From assembly GCA_009773645.1 (NCBI GenBank), contig WSYB01000013.1, positions 62,001 to 126,000 on the forward strand: a DNA stretch of 64,000 bases. The letters run 5' to 3'. Shown piece after piece: positions 34,762-42,330 of this stretch. Both the position numbers and the translations under genes were made by a program. Under the pieces are notes generated by a model, which was given only the letters and a program-made list of their open reading frames with translations, had not been told where the DNA came from and ran no database searches. This stretch comes from Geobacteraceae bacterium (GTDB taxonomy: Bacteria > Desulfobacterota > Desulfuromonadia > Geobacterales > Geobacteraceae). Each line of letters opens with the position of its first letter. Within the stretch, counting starts at the first letter, position 1.

Positions 34762-36567
34762 ATGGCACGCGGTATCTGGAAGAGAGTGACGGGCTTTACG
34801 GGAGCGGCGCTGCTCCTGACCATGGTGATCGGCACCGTGCAGGCCGATGCCTGGTGGGACGCGAAATGGCAGTACCGCAGGAAGATAGCCTTCGACCTGT
34901 CGGACAAGGGGGCCGGCATCAAGGACAACCTGACGGATGTTCCGGTGCTGGTGCGCCTCCATACGGGAAACTTCACCTTCGGCAACGCGACCAAGGACGG
35001 CTCCGACCTGCGCTTTGTGGGGTCCGACGACAAGTCGCCGCTTAAATTCCATATAGAGAAGTTCGACCCCAAGCAGGAGATCGCACTGGTCTGGGTGCGG
35101 GTCCCCCAGCTTGCCGGCGGCGGCAGCAATGATTCCATCTGGATTTACTACGGCACTGACTCGGCGGCGGCAGCCGGAGCGGAAAGCGGCGGGACTTACG
35201 ACACGGGCCAGGTGCTGGTCTACCATCTGGGGGAGACGGAAGGATCGCCGAAGGACGCCACATCCTATGGTAACCATGCGTCGGCCTTTGCCGGGGCGCT
35301 AGGCACGCCGGCGGACATCGGCAACGGCGTCACGCTCAAAGGGACCGGCGAGAAGATCGTGGTGCAACGTTCGCCGTCTCTCAATTTCGCCAAGGGGTTC
35401 ACGTTTTCCACATGGGTCCGTATCAATCAGCCGCAGAACGATGCCCATCTCTTTTCCTGGCAGGACGGCGGACAGTCCATCGTGATCGGAATCGATCAGG
35501 ACAGGCCGTACCTGCGGGTCGGCGCTGCCGGCAAACCGCCGGTCTCCAGCGACAAGAAAGGGGCGTTGATACCAAAGGCATGGCACCATCTGGCGGTAAC
35601 CGCCGATTCGGTGAAGCAGATCGGCGAGGTATATATTGACGGCAAGGTGGTGGCGGCGGTCAACCTGAAAACAGCGCTGCCGTCACCTGCCGGGGAAATC
35701 GCCATCGGCGCCTCCATGTCCGGTCAGAACGCCTTTGCCGGCGATCTTGACGAGGTGGAGCTGTCGAGCGTCACACGGCCGGCGGCCTGGATCGCGGCGG
35801 CATTTGCGGGGCAGGGCCCCGATGGGAAGCTGACCGCGTATCAGCAGGAGGAGAGCGGCAAGGGTGGGGGCGAAAACCTCACCATCCGCCTCATCAAGGT
35901 AACGGCGCGGAGCATCACCTTTGACGGCTGGCTCATCATCGGTCTCTGTACGCTCATGCTGTTTCTGGCCGCGGGGGTGTTCATCAGCAAATTCATCAGA
36001 CTGCAGAAGATCAAGAGGGGGAACGAGGCATTTCTGGAGAGCTTCAATAATCTCCATGACCCGCTGGAACTTAACATGGAAGATGAAGAATTCGAGCATT
36101 CGACCCTGTGCAGGATCTACAAGGCGGGATACGCTCAGATCATGCACTGGGTGGAAAAGCACGGGGGAGGGGAGGAAGAGGTCTCATTGACTCCGTCTGC
36201 GGTCAACATTTTCCGCGCCGCCCTGGATCGGGCCAGTTCGGATGAGACCAGAAAGATGAACGCCTGGATGATCGTGCTGACCCTCGGCATCTCCGGCGGG
36301 CCTTTCTGGGGGCTGCTCGGCACGGTCTGGGGGGTCATGAACACCTTCGCCAGCCTGGCGGAGGCAGGGGAGGCCAATCTGTCCGCCATTGCCCCGGGGG
36401 TCGCCTCGGCTCTGGCCTGCACCCTGTTCGGCCTCTTCGTCGCCATTCCGGCCCTGTTTGCTTACAGCTTCCTGGTGTTGCACATGAAAAACCTGAACGT
36501 GGAAACGCGCCATTTCATTGAAGAGTACGCCCTGAGGGTTGAAGGGTTCCATGGGGAGGAGGCATGA
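34762..36567 (+). CDS. DUF2341-LamG-ExbB/TolQ fusion protein
   Basis: 601 residues from ATG at 34762, directly behind GGAGGAG. Signal peptide at 1-32. Residues about 28-130 match DUF2341 (WWDAKWQYRRKIAFDL, VPVLVRLHTGNF). A concanavalin-type LamG jelly roll follows (about 145-350: GFTFSTWVRIN, WHHLAVTADS, GEVYIDGKVV, GDLDEVELS). Then comes a membrane helix (391-412), a cytoplasmic stretch and the MotA/TolQ/ExbB channel domain (about 500-575: LGISGGPFWGLLGTVWGVMNTF and SALACTLFGLFVAIPA). The ExbB proton-channel subunit therefore carries a large periplasmic carbohydrate-binding-like head. It is coupled by a 4-base overlap to ExbD. It likely energises outer-membrane traffic linked to the adhesin system. 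Confidence 0.88.
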   Translation: MARGIWKRVTGFTGAALLLTMVIGTVQADAWWDAKWQYRRKIAFDLSDKGAGIKDNLTDVPVLVRLHTGNFTFGNATKDGSDLRFVGSDDKSPLKFHIEKFDPKQEIALVWVRVPQLAGGGSNDSIWIYYGTDSAAAAGAESGGTYDTGQVLVYHLGETEGSPKDATSYGNHASAFAGALGTPADIGNGVTLKGTGEKIVVQRSPSLNFAKGFTFSTWVRINQPQNDAHLFSWQDGGQSIVIGIDQDRPYLRVGAAGKPPVSSDKKGALIPKAWHHLAVTADSVKQIGEVYIDGKVVAAVNLKTALPSPAGEIAIGASMSGQNAFAGDLDEVELSSVTRPAAWIAAAFAGQGPDGKLTAYQQEESGKGGGENLTIRLIKVTARSITFDGWLIIGLCTLMLFLAAGVFISKFIRLQKIKRGNEAFLESFNNLHDPLELNMEDEEFEHSTLCRIYKAGYAQIMHWVEKHGGGEEEVSLTPSAVNIFRAALDRASSDETRKMNAWMIVLTLGISGGPFWGLLGTVWGVMNTFASLAEAGEANLSAIAPGVASALACTLFGLFVAIPALFAYSFLVLHMKNLNVETRHFIEEYALRVEGFHGEEA

Positions 36568-36971
36568 AAGCGCCATCGGATGACCATGATGAGGTAGTCG
36601 AGATCAACGTCGTGCCGATGCTCGACCTGGCCTGGAACCTTCTGGTGGTCTTCATGATCGTGGTCACCGCATCGGTCCAGGGGATCAGCGTCAATCTCCC
36701 CAAGGCGAGCGCCGCGGCCAGCAAGATCAAGCCCACCACCAAGGCAATCACCATTACCTCCGAAGGGACCATCTTCCTGGACAGCTTCCCGGTGACCCTG
36801 GTGGAGCTTGAGACCAGGCTGCGCCAGTACAAGGCCTCCGACCCCAACCTCCCTGTGGTGGTGCGGGGGGATGAAAAGATCTCCTACAAGAACATCATCG
36901 AGGTCCTCGACATCCTGCAGAAGCTGGAGATTACCCAGTTGGGGCTGGTGACGCAGAAGCTGGTGAAATAA
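36564..36971 (+). CDS. ExbD/TolR-family proton-channel subunit
   Basis: 135 residues. A short cytoplasmic start (EINVVPMLD) leads into a single membrane helix that carries the essential Asp (Asp21, in PMLDLAWNLLVVF). A periplasmic domain follows (about 45-135) with ITSEGTIFLD and VVVRGDEKISYKNIIEVLD, the usual ExbD pattern. The start overlaps the ExbB-fusion stop (ATGA). With the fusion protein and the TonB protein downstream it completes an ExbB-ExbD-TonB motor. Confidence 0.92.
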   Translation: MKAPSDDHDEVVEINVVPMLDLAWNLLVVFMIVVTASVQGISVNLPKASAAASKIKPTTKAITITSEGTIFLDSFPVTLVELETRLRQYKASDPNLPVVVRGDEKISYKNIIEVLDILQKLEITQLGLVTQKLVK

Positions 36972-37072
36972 ACCGAAGGTGCGAGGTGCGAGGATTGAGG
37001 TGCGAGGTTCTTGTTTTTTATCCTCGAACCTATAACCCCGAACCTCGAACCCGAAATCCCGAAGGGATTTCC
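36972..37072. repeat. Short GAGGTGCGAGG / CCTCGAACC repeat tract
   Basis: The gap before the TonB gene contains repeated GTGCGAGG units and then inverted CCTCGAACC units, able to fold into a hairpin. It leaves no room for a gene; the ribosome binding site AAGGG of the TonB gene is at its end. Confidence 0.6.
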
Positions 37073-37801
37073 ATGACCGAACATAAGAAAAAGCATAAAA
37101 AAACTTCTTATCAGAACTGGCTGGTGCCGGGTGTGATAGGTCTGGTCTTCCTTGCCTTCATCGGGTTCATGGTAAAGGTTTTTCTTTCGCCCGACGGGCC
37201 GCGGCACAAGGAGAAGATATCCACGGTGACGCTCTTGAAGCCTCCTCCTGATGTCAAGGAAAAGCCCCCCGAGCCCCAGATACAGAAGGAGGCGCCGAAG
37301 GAGACCATCGTTACGCCGAACGAGGCGCCACAACCCCAGAACCAGGCCCAGGACCAGCCCCAGGACGACGGTCCGCCGGCCGGGAGCGATCTGGGGGTGG
37401 ATGCCGAAGGGGGCGCCGGTTCCGACGGCTTCGGCCTGGTGGGGAAAAAGGGGGGCCGGGCAATAACGCTCGGCGGCGGTGGTGGCGGCGGCCTCGGCCG
37501 GCTGTCGCTATTGAGCAAGTACGGCGGCTACAGTCAAAAAATGACTGAAGATATAAGGAAAAAGGTTTTTAAGGTTATCGACCAGAATGGCGGGGTCCCA
37601 AAAGGTAAATACCAGACGGTCGTCCATGTCACGCTCGATGACAAGGGAAAGGTGTTGAAGTACCGGATTGTCGGTACTTCCGGCAATCCCAAACTGGATG
37701 AAGCGTTCAAGGTGACGCTGAACGATATAAAAATCAGCACGCCGCCCCCTGAGGGGATGCCGCTTTCAATGACTCTCAAGATAACCATGTCTCAAGGATA
37801 A
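37073..37801 (+). CDS. TonB-family energy transducer
   Basis: 242 residues from ATG at 37073. Basic N-terminus, a single membrane helix at about 17-37, a Pro/Gln-rich periplasmic spacer (about 55-105: KPPPDVKEKPPEP, QPQNQAQDQPQ), a Gly-rich hinge with a run of eight Gly, and a C-terminal TonB domain (about 155-242: YSQKMTEDIRKKVFKVI, VHVTLDDKGKVLKYRIVGTSGNPKLDEAF). The TonB domain normally contacts the TonB box of an outer-membrane receptor. No TonB-dependent receptor lies in the window, so its partner could be an unlinked receptor, the TpsB barrel or the porin downstream. Confidence 0.88.
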   Translation: MTEHKKKHKKTSYQNWLVPGVIGLVFLAFIGFMVKVFLSPDGPRHKEKISTVTLLKPPPDVKEKPPEPQIQKEAPKETIVTPNEAPQPQNQAQDQPQDDGPPAGSDLGVDAEGGAGSDGFGLVGKKGGRAITLGGGGGGGLGRLSLLSKYGGYSQKMTEDIRKKVFKVIDQNGGVPKGKYQTVVHVTLDDKGKVLKYRIVGTSGNPKLDEAFKVTLNDIKISTPPPEGMPLSMTLKITMSQG

Positions 37802-37810
37802 GCCGCCTTT

Positions 37811-37920
37811 TCCCCCTCCCTCGACGGGAGGGGGTCAGGGGGTGGGTGAAGCTGCAACCTACTGAAATTGTGGCAATTCCCCCCCCCACCCTGACCCTCC
37901 CCCGCCAGGGGGGGAGGGGA
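37811..37920. repeat. C/G-rich inverted repeat, second large palindrome
   Basis: Arms 37811-37850 and 37877-37920 around a 26-base loop. The same family as 19911-20018 (CCCTCCC, GGGAGGGGG and GGGTGGG blocks). It lies between the TonB and porin genes and may act as a transcript-stabilising or attenuating hairpin. Confidence 0.75.
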
Positions 37921-37967
37921 CTATTTTTGAGAATTTGCGAGAGCATCATAAATATTTTGGAGGAGTT

Positions 37968-39830
37968 ATGAAGCGCTGTTGTGCACGTATGGTTGGTACT
38001 GCCATGTTTTTTTTATGCATGCTGATTTTTTCCGCTTCTTATGCAGAGGAAAAAGCGATTGCAGCCGGCGGCGATACCGTTATCGGTTCGATCCTTGGTC
38101 TCCTGCGGGAGAAAAACATCATCACAATCGACGAATCTGCTGCCTTCCTGCGGCAATCGGGCGGTAAAGCCATGCCCAGGGAGGATGTAAAAGCCTTGGT
38201 CAATCTCCTGCGGGAAAAGGGGGTCATCAGCGGTGAAGAGGCTGCCGGCTTCGTGCAGAAGCTGTCTAAAACAGCGCTAACCGGAGAAGAGACGGGAGGG
38301 GCGCCGGAAGTCCCTGTCACGGGTGAAAGCGCCGGCCTTATTTTCCCCGTCGATGATGTGAAGCTGCTCGCCCAGTTGCGGGAGAAATGGGTTAAAAGCG
38401 GCAACAGGAGGGACGAGTTTGATATTGTGTTCATTGACACCAGGGATATGGCGGAGATAATCAACCGTTTGCGGGTGATGGCGGTGCTCTCCCCTGCCGA
38501 GGCCGACGAATTTGAAGAACTCTACCGGAAAAAGTATTTGTCGGGCGTGGTGGCGACCGTTCTTGAAGACAAGGAGAAGGATTATCTGGAACGCGTCAGG
38601 AAAAACACGGCGTGGGAGATTGATGACAAGGTACAGAGCAAATTCAAGAACGAATGGTTCAGTAAGGTACGTCTGTCCGGTGACATGCGCCTCCGTTTCG
38701 AGGGAGACTTTTTCGACCCGAATAACGGTGACTTCCTAAAGCCGGATAAGCCGACGGAAATCATGAACAGCAAGGTCGACCGGTACCGCGGCCGGATACG
38801 GGCCCGTCTGGGGGTCGACGCAAAACTGACCGATGAAGTGAGCGCGGGTATCGGTCTGGCCACCGGCAATACCAACGACCCCGTTTCCACCAACGTTACG
38901 CTGGGAGATACCCTGAACAAGAAAAACATCCTGTTGGACAAGGCATTTCTCAAATGGCGTCCCACGGATTCCGTTGTCGTGTGGGGAGGGCGTTTCGCCA
39001 ATCCCTGGTTCTATTCGGACCTGGTCTGGGACTCGGACATAAACTTTGACGGGATTGCGGTTAATTACAATCAGAAATTAACCGATGCATGGAGCTTTTT
39101 CTTCAATGCCGGTGTATTCCCCATCCAGGAGGTGGAACTCACTACCCGTGACAAATGGCTGTTCGGCGGCCAGATCGGGATGCAGTACAAGCGCATGGAC
39201 CGCCTCACTGCGAAGCTCGGCGTGGCGTTCTACGATTTCGAAAACACCGTCGGGGTTGTGAATGATCCGTCCTTACCGGGGGCAACGGATTTTACCGCGC
39301 CCCAGTTCCAGCAGAAGGGGAACACCCTGATGGATATCGACCCCTCCAATGCCATCAAGACGGCTTATGCATCGGAATTCAGGGAGCTGAATATCACCGG
39401 CACGCTGGATATAGGGGTGTGGGACCCGATCCGCGTCATTCTGCTGGCCGATTACGTCAAGAACCTGGGGTTCAACAAGCAGGACGTGTTTGAGCGCATT
39501 CGCACGGGAACGCTCACAATAGATGACATGCAGAAGGAGACGGAGGGGTATCAATTAGGCCTGACCGTCGGTTATCCGAAGGTGCTGGATTTCGGCGAAT
39601 GGAACGGGTTCTTCTTTTACAAGCGCCTGGAGTCGGATGCGGTCATGGACGCCTTTACCGATTCGGATTTCCATCTTGGGGGGACGAACGCCAAGGGATG
39701 GATTGTGGGGGGGAACCTGGGTCTCGCCGGGAATGTCTGGCTTACCACGCGCTGGCTTACCGCCAACGAGATTTCCGGGCCGCCGCTCTCCATCGACGTC
39801 TTTCAGTTCGATCTGAATGCCAGGTTTTAA
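37968..39830 (+). CDS. Putative outer-membrane porin (Porin_5-like)
   Basis: 620 residues from ATG at 37968 (GGAGGAG 2 bases upstream of TT). Signal peptide at 1-26 (FSASYA). Residues about 27-190 are helical, with repeated blocks (LREKNIITIDESAAFLRQSGG, LREKGVISGEEAAGFV), suggesting a periplasmic or coiled stalk. After WEIDDKVQSKFKNEWFSKVRLSGDMRLRFEGDFF the protein becomes alternating amphipathic strands and ends in aromatic-rich FQFDLNARF, a classic beta-barrel terminus. Porins with this layout match the Porin_5 group. It may be the outer-membrane partner of the TonB protein or a general channel. Confidence 0.8.
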   Translation: MKRCCARMVGTAMFFLCMLIFSASYAEEKAIAAGGDTVIGSILGLLREKNIITIDESAAFLRQSGGKAMPREDVKALVNLLREKGVISGEEAAGFVQKLSKTALTGEETGGAPEVPVTGESAGLIFPVDDVKLLAQLREKWVKSGNRRDEFDIVFIDTRDMAEIINRLRVMAVLSPAEADEFEELYRKKYLSGVVATVLEDKEKDYLERVRKNTAWEIDDKVQSKFKNEWFSKVRLSGDMRLRFEGDFFDPNNGDFLKPDKPTEIMNSKVDRYRGRIRARLGVDAKLTDEVSAGIGLATGNTNDPVSTNVTLGDTLNKKNILLDKAFLKWRPTDSVVVWGGRFANPWFYSDLVWDSDINFDGIAVNYNQKLTDAWSFFFNAGVFPIQEVELTTRDKWLFGGQIGMQYKRMDRLTAKLGVAFYDFENTVGVVNDPSLPGATDFTAPQFQQKGNTLMDIDPSNAIKTAYASEFRELNITGTLDIGVWDPIRVILLADYVKNLGFNKQDVFERIRTGTLTIDDMQKETEGYQLGLTVGYPKVLDFGEWNGFFFYKRLESDAVMDAFTDSDFHLGGTNAKGWIVGGNLGLAGNVWLTTRWLTANEISGPPLSIDVFQFDLNARF

Positions 39831-39848
39831 AACGGAGGAGGATCATAG

Positions 39849-40844
39849 ATGCGCACGAAGTGTAAATGCTTGTTATGCGCGTTCCTGGCGGGTTTGTCGC
39901 TGGTGACTCTTTTGTCTGCTTTTGCCGTTGGAAACAATCTCGCAGCGGGGAAAGCCGCACTGGTGAACGGCGCGGTCATAACCGGCGCCGATTTCTACGC
40001 GGAACTGGGGCGCGTCTTGAGGATGCGCGGCGGAAAAGATCAGGGCCCGAATTCACCGCAGCTTGCGGAGACGAAGAGGCAGGTCCTGGAAACCCTTATA
40101 AGCCGTGAGCTTCTCTACCAGGAAGGGAGGCGGAAAGGGGTGCGGGCGACTGAATCGGCCCTTGACGAGCAGATGGCGGAACTGAAGAAACAGTTTTCCA
40201 CCGAGGTTGAATTCAAGGAGACGCTGGAGAAGATCAGCTTTTCCGAATCCGCCATAAGGGCGCAGGTGGAGCGGGGGATGACCATCCAGAGATTTATCGA
40301 CAGCGAGTTTGGCGGTAAGATTTCGGTTTCGGATGAAGAGGCCGGAAGATATTATGAGAAACATCTCGATTCCTTCAAAAAGCCGATGCAGTTTCGCATC
40401 AGCCATATTCTGATCAAGACCGATCCTTCCTGGGACGGCGTCAAAAAGGCCGTCGCCCGCAACAAGCTGGAAATTATCCAACGGAAGCTGCAGAAAGGGG
40501 ATGAATTTGCCGTACTGGCGCGTGAATACTCCGAATGCCGCAGCAAATCCAAGGGGGGGGACTTGGGGTACTTCAAGCAGGGGCAGATGGCAAAGAAGAC
40601 GGAGGACGTGATTGCGGCCCTGAATGCCGGAGAGGTGAGCGGCATCGTCGAGGACAAATTCGGCTATCATCTCATCAGGGTTACGGAAAAGTATCCGGAA
40701 TCCGTGCTCCCCTTTGAAGGCGAGAAAGAGAAGATAAAGCAGACTCTCAGGCGGGAGAAGGCGGGGCAGGGGCTGGCGCCGTATCTGAAAAGGCTCAAGG
40801 CCGATGCGAAGATCGAGATTTTGTTGAGCGGGGATGGGGAGTGA
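39849..40844 (+). CDS. SurA/PrsA-like parvulin peptidyl-prolyl isomerase
   Basis: 331 residues. Strong ribosome binding site (GGAGGAGGAT) 18 bases after the porin stop. Signal peptide at 1-26. A SurA-N-type helical chaperone region spans about 35-165 (VNGAVITGADFYAEL, ETLISRELLYQEG). A parvulin domain follows (about 170-285) with MQFRISHILIKTD, SECRSKSKGGDLGYFKQGQM and GEVSGIVEDKFGYHLIRV, the conserved core including the FGYHLI strand. It acts on unfolded outer-membrane proteins in the periplasm. Clients in this context would be the porin, TpsB and the adhesin. Confidence 0.92.
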   Translation: MRTKCKCLLCAFLAGLSLVTLLSAFAVGNNLAAGKAALVNGAVITGADFYAELGRVLRMRGGKDQGPNSPQLAETKRQVLETLISRELLYQEGRRKGVRATESALDEQMAELKKQFSTEVEFKETLEKISFSESAIRAQVERGMTIQRFIDSEFGGKISVSDEEAGRYYEKHLDSFKKPMQFRISHILIKTDPSWDGVKKAVARNKLEIIQRKLQKGDEFAVLAREYSECRSKSKGGDLGYFKQGQMAKKTEDVIAALNAGEVSGIVEDKFGYHLIRVTEKYPESVLPFEGEKEKIKQTLRREKAGQGLAPYLKRLKADAKIEILLSGDGE

Positions 40845-40845
40845 A

Positions 40846-40864
40846 GCTGACGATTGTCGTCAGC
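40846..40864. repeat. 8-bp perfect hairpin after the isomerase gene
   Basis: GCTGACGA and TCGTCAGC around a 3-base loop, beginning right after the stop. No T-run follows, so it may be a Rho-associated or processing hairpin at the end of the export operon. Confidence 0.4.
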
Positions 40865-40930
40865 CCATGTGCATCAGCAAGACTGCGATGACAAGCGGTA
40901 AATACTTTCAAGGACAGATGCTATCCTATC

Positions 40931-42328
40931 GTGAATACTGCACTTCTTAACATATGCATCGTGATGTGTTTTACTGTTCTATCTTCCTGGAGAAGATGGA
41001 TGTTGGTGTTTTCAATCCTGTTTGTTGCCACTCAGGCGTTTGGATTGATACATGAATATGACTTTGCCTGGAAAGGTTACTTCAATATCGATGCCCTGCT
41101 GTTTATCTTCTATGGGGTCGGTATCAGTTTGTCGCTGTTCCATATTGGAGAACTGAGAAAGTCGTTATTTATAGTTCCATTCATGATCATCCTGTTGCTC
41201 CTCTTCTTCGGCATTTTCTATCCATGGTTCATGGGCTTTTCCTCGCTCTATTATTCGATAAAGCAATCCAAAGAGTTCATGAACTATCTCTGTTATTTCT
41301 CTATGTTCTGTGCAATCAGGCGGGAATCCGACCTCAGGCTCAGTTGGTACGTTATGGTCGTCTTTGCGATATATTTTGCGCTTCTGGAAGTTCTGGGGAA
41401 TGTTTCCGGTGGAGAAATTGCCGAACTACTGCAATATAATTATCGCAAAGATGAAATGGCGATGATAAAGATTTATATACCCATCTTTACACTAATGATA
41501 CCAATACTGTTTTACTATTTTTATAAATTTCTGGCGTATAGAAATCGCCTTGTTTCATCAACAATAATGTTACTCATGTTTATCGGCATACTTCTAACTT
41601 TTTTCAGGGCATACATACTTGCAGTTGTCGTTACAATCCCTGTGTTATTGATTATTACTAATAAGCTTACAAAATCATTAATTGCCATTGTTGTAATGCT
41701 ACCTGTTTTGGTCATTTCTGTGTTTGTCGTCTATGATCTTAATGCCAAAAATGATGAGAGTCTTGTACACTCTTTCATAGACCGTTATGAGCAGACCTTT
41801 GATGTTTTTTTCTCTTCAGGTGTGCGTGAACTTTACAGATATGAGGGGGGAGCGCTCATCGGAAGGAACAGGGTCGCCATCGGGCTAAAGGAGCTCGTCA
41901 GTCATCGACCGCTCCTTGGATTGGGATTTCTGGACGTGGAATCCGAACTCGGCCGGAAAGTCAGAACGACTATTGGCTACCAAGGGACCTCTGAAATCGG
42001 CTTTGTCGACAAGGGATATCTCGATGTCATGGCAAAGTTTGGCCTTGTGGGGGGGGTATTGCTGTACGGCAGCATACTGTATGCTTTCTTCCGTCTTGTT
42101 CGGATTTGTCGTGCCGATATTGATGGAGAAACCCAGGCGCAGGCATTTGCCGCTGCCGGCCTCATAATGGTTTTTCTGATATCCCAACTAACCCATGCCA
42201 ACCTTACCAGGCAGTTCGGGATTCTTCCTTTAGCCCTCCTTTTGGGTCTTGTCGACAGGAGATACACGTTTTTCAGTAAGCCTTGTGTCCGGCAGGAATG
42301 TGTCCCCTCAGCAACGGTTCCTTCCTGA
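40931..42328 (+). CDS. O-antigen polymerase/ligase-like membrane protein (Wzy/WaaL type)
   Basis: 465 residues with 10-12 hydrophobic segments and a long periplasmic loop (about 290-350) that contains LVSHRPLLGLGFLDVESELG, a position typical of the Wzy_C/O-antigen ligase motif. GTG start at 40931; an ATG 11 codons later is an alternative. The middle of the gene (about 41400-41760) is markedly AT-rich compared with neighbours, as usual for transferred O-antigen genes. It polymerises undecaprenyl-linked repeat units or ligates glycan to an acceptor in the periplasm. First gene of the polysaccharide cluster; the next gene starts 2 bases after its stop. Confidence 0.75.
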   Translation: MNTALLNICIVMCFTVLSSWRRWMLVFSILFVATQAFGLIHEYDFAWKGYFNIDALLFIFYGVGISLSLFHIGELRKSLFIVPFMIILLLLFFGIFYPWFMGFSSLYYSIKQSKEFMNYLCYFSMFCAIRRESDLRLSWYVMVVFAIYFALLEVLGNVSGGEIAELLQYNYRKDEMAMIKIYIPIFTLMIPILFYYFYKFLAYRNRLVSSTIMLLMFIGILLTFFRAYILAVVVTIPVLLIITNKLTKSLIAIVVMLPVLVISVFVVYDLNAKNDESLVHSFIDRYEQTFDVFFSSGVRELYRYEGGALIGRNRVAIGLKELVSHRPLLGLGFLDVESELGRKVRTTIGYQGTSEIGFVDKGYLDVMAKFGLVGGVLLYGSILYAFFRLVRICRADIDGETQAQAFAAAGLIMVFLISQLTHANLTRQFGILPLALLLGLVDRRYTFFSKPCVRQECVPSATVPS

Positions 42329-42330
42329 CC

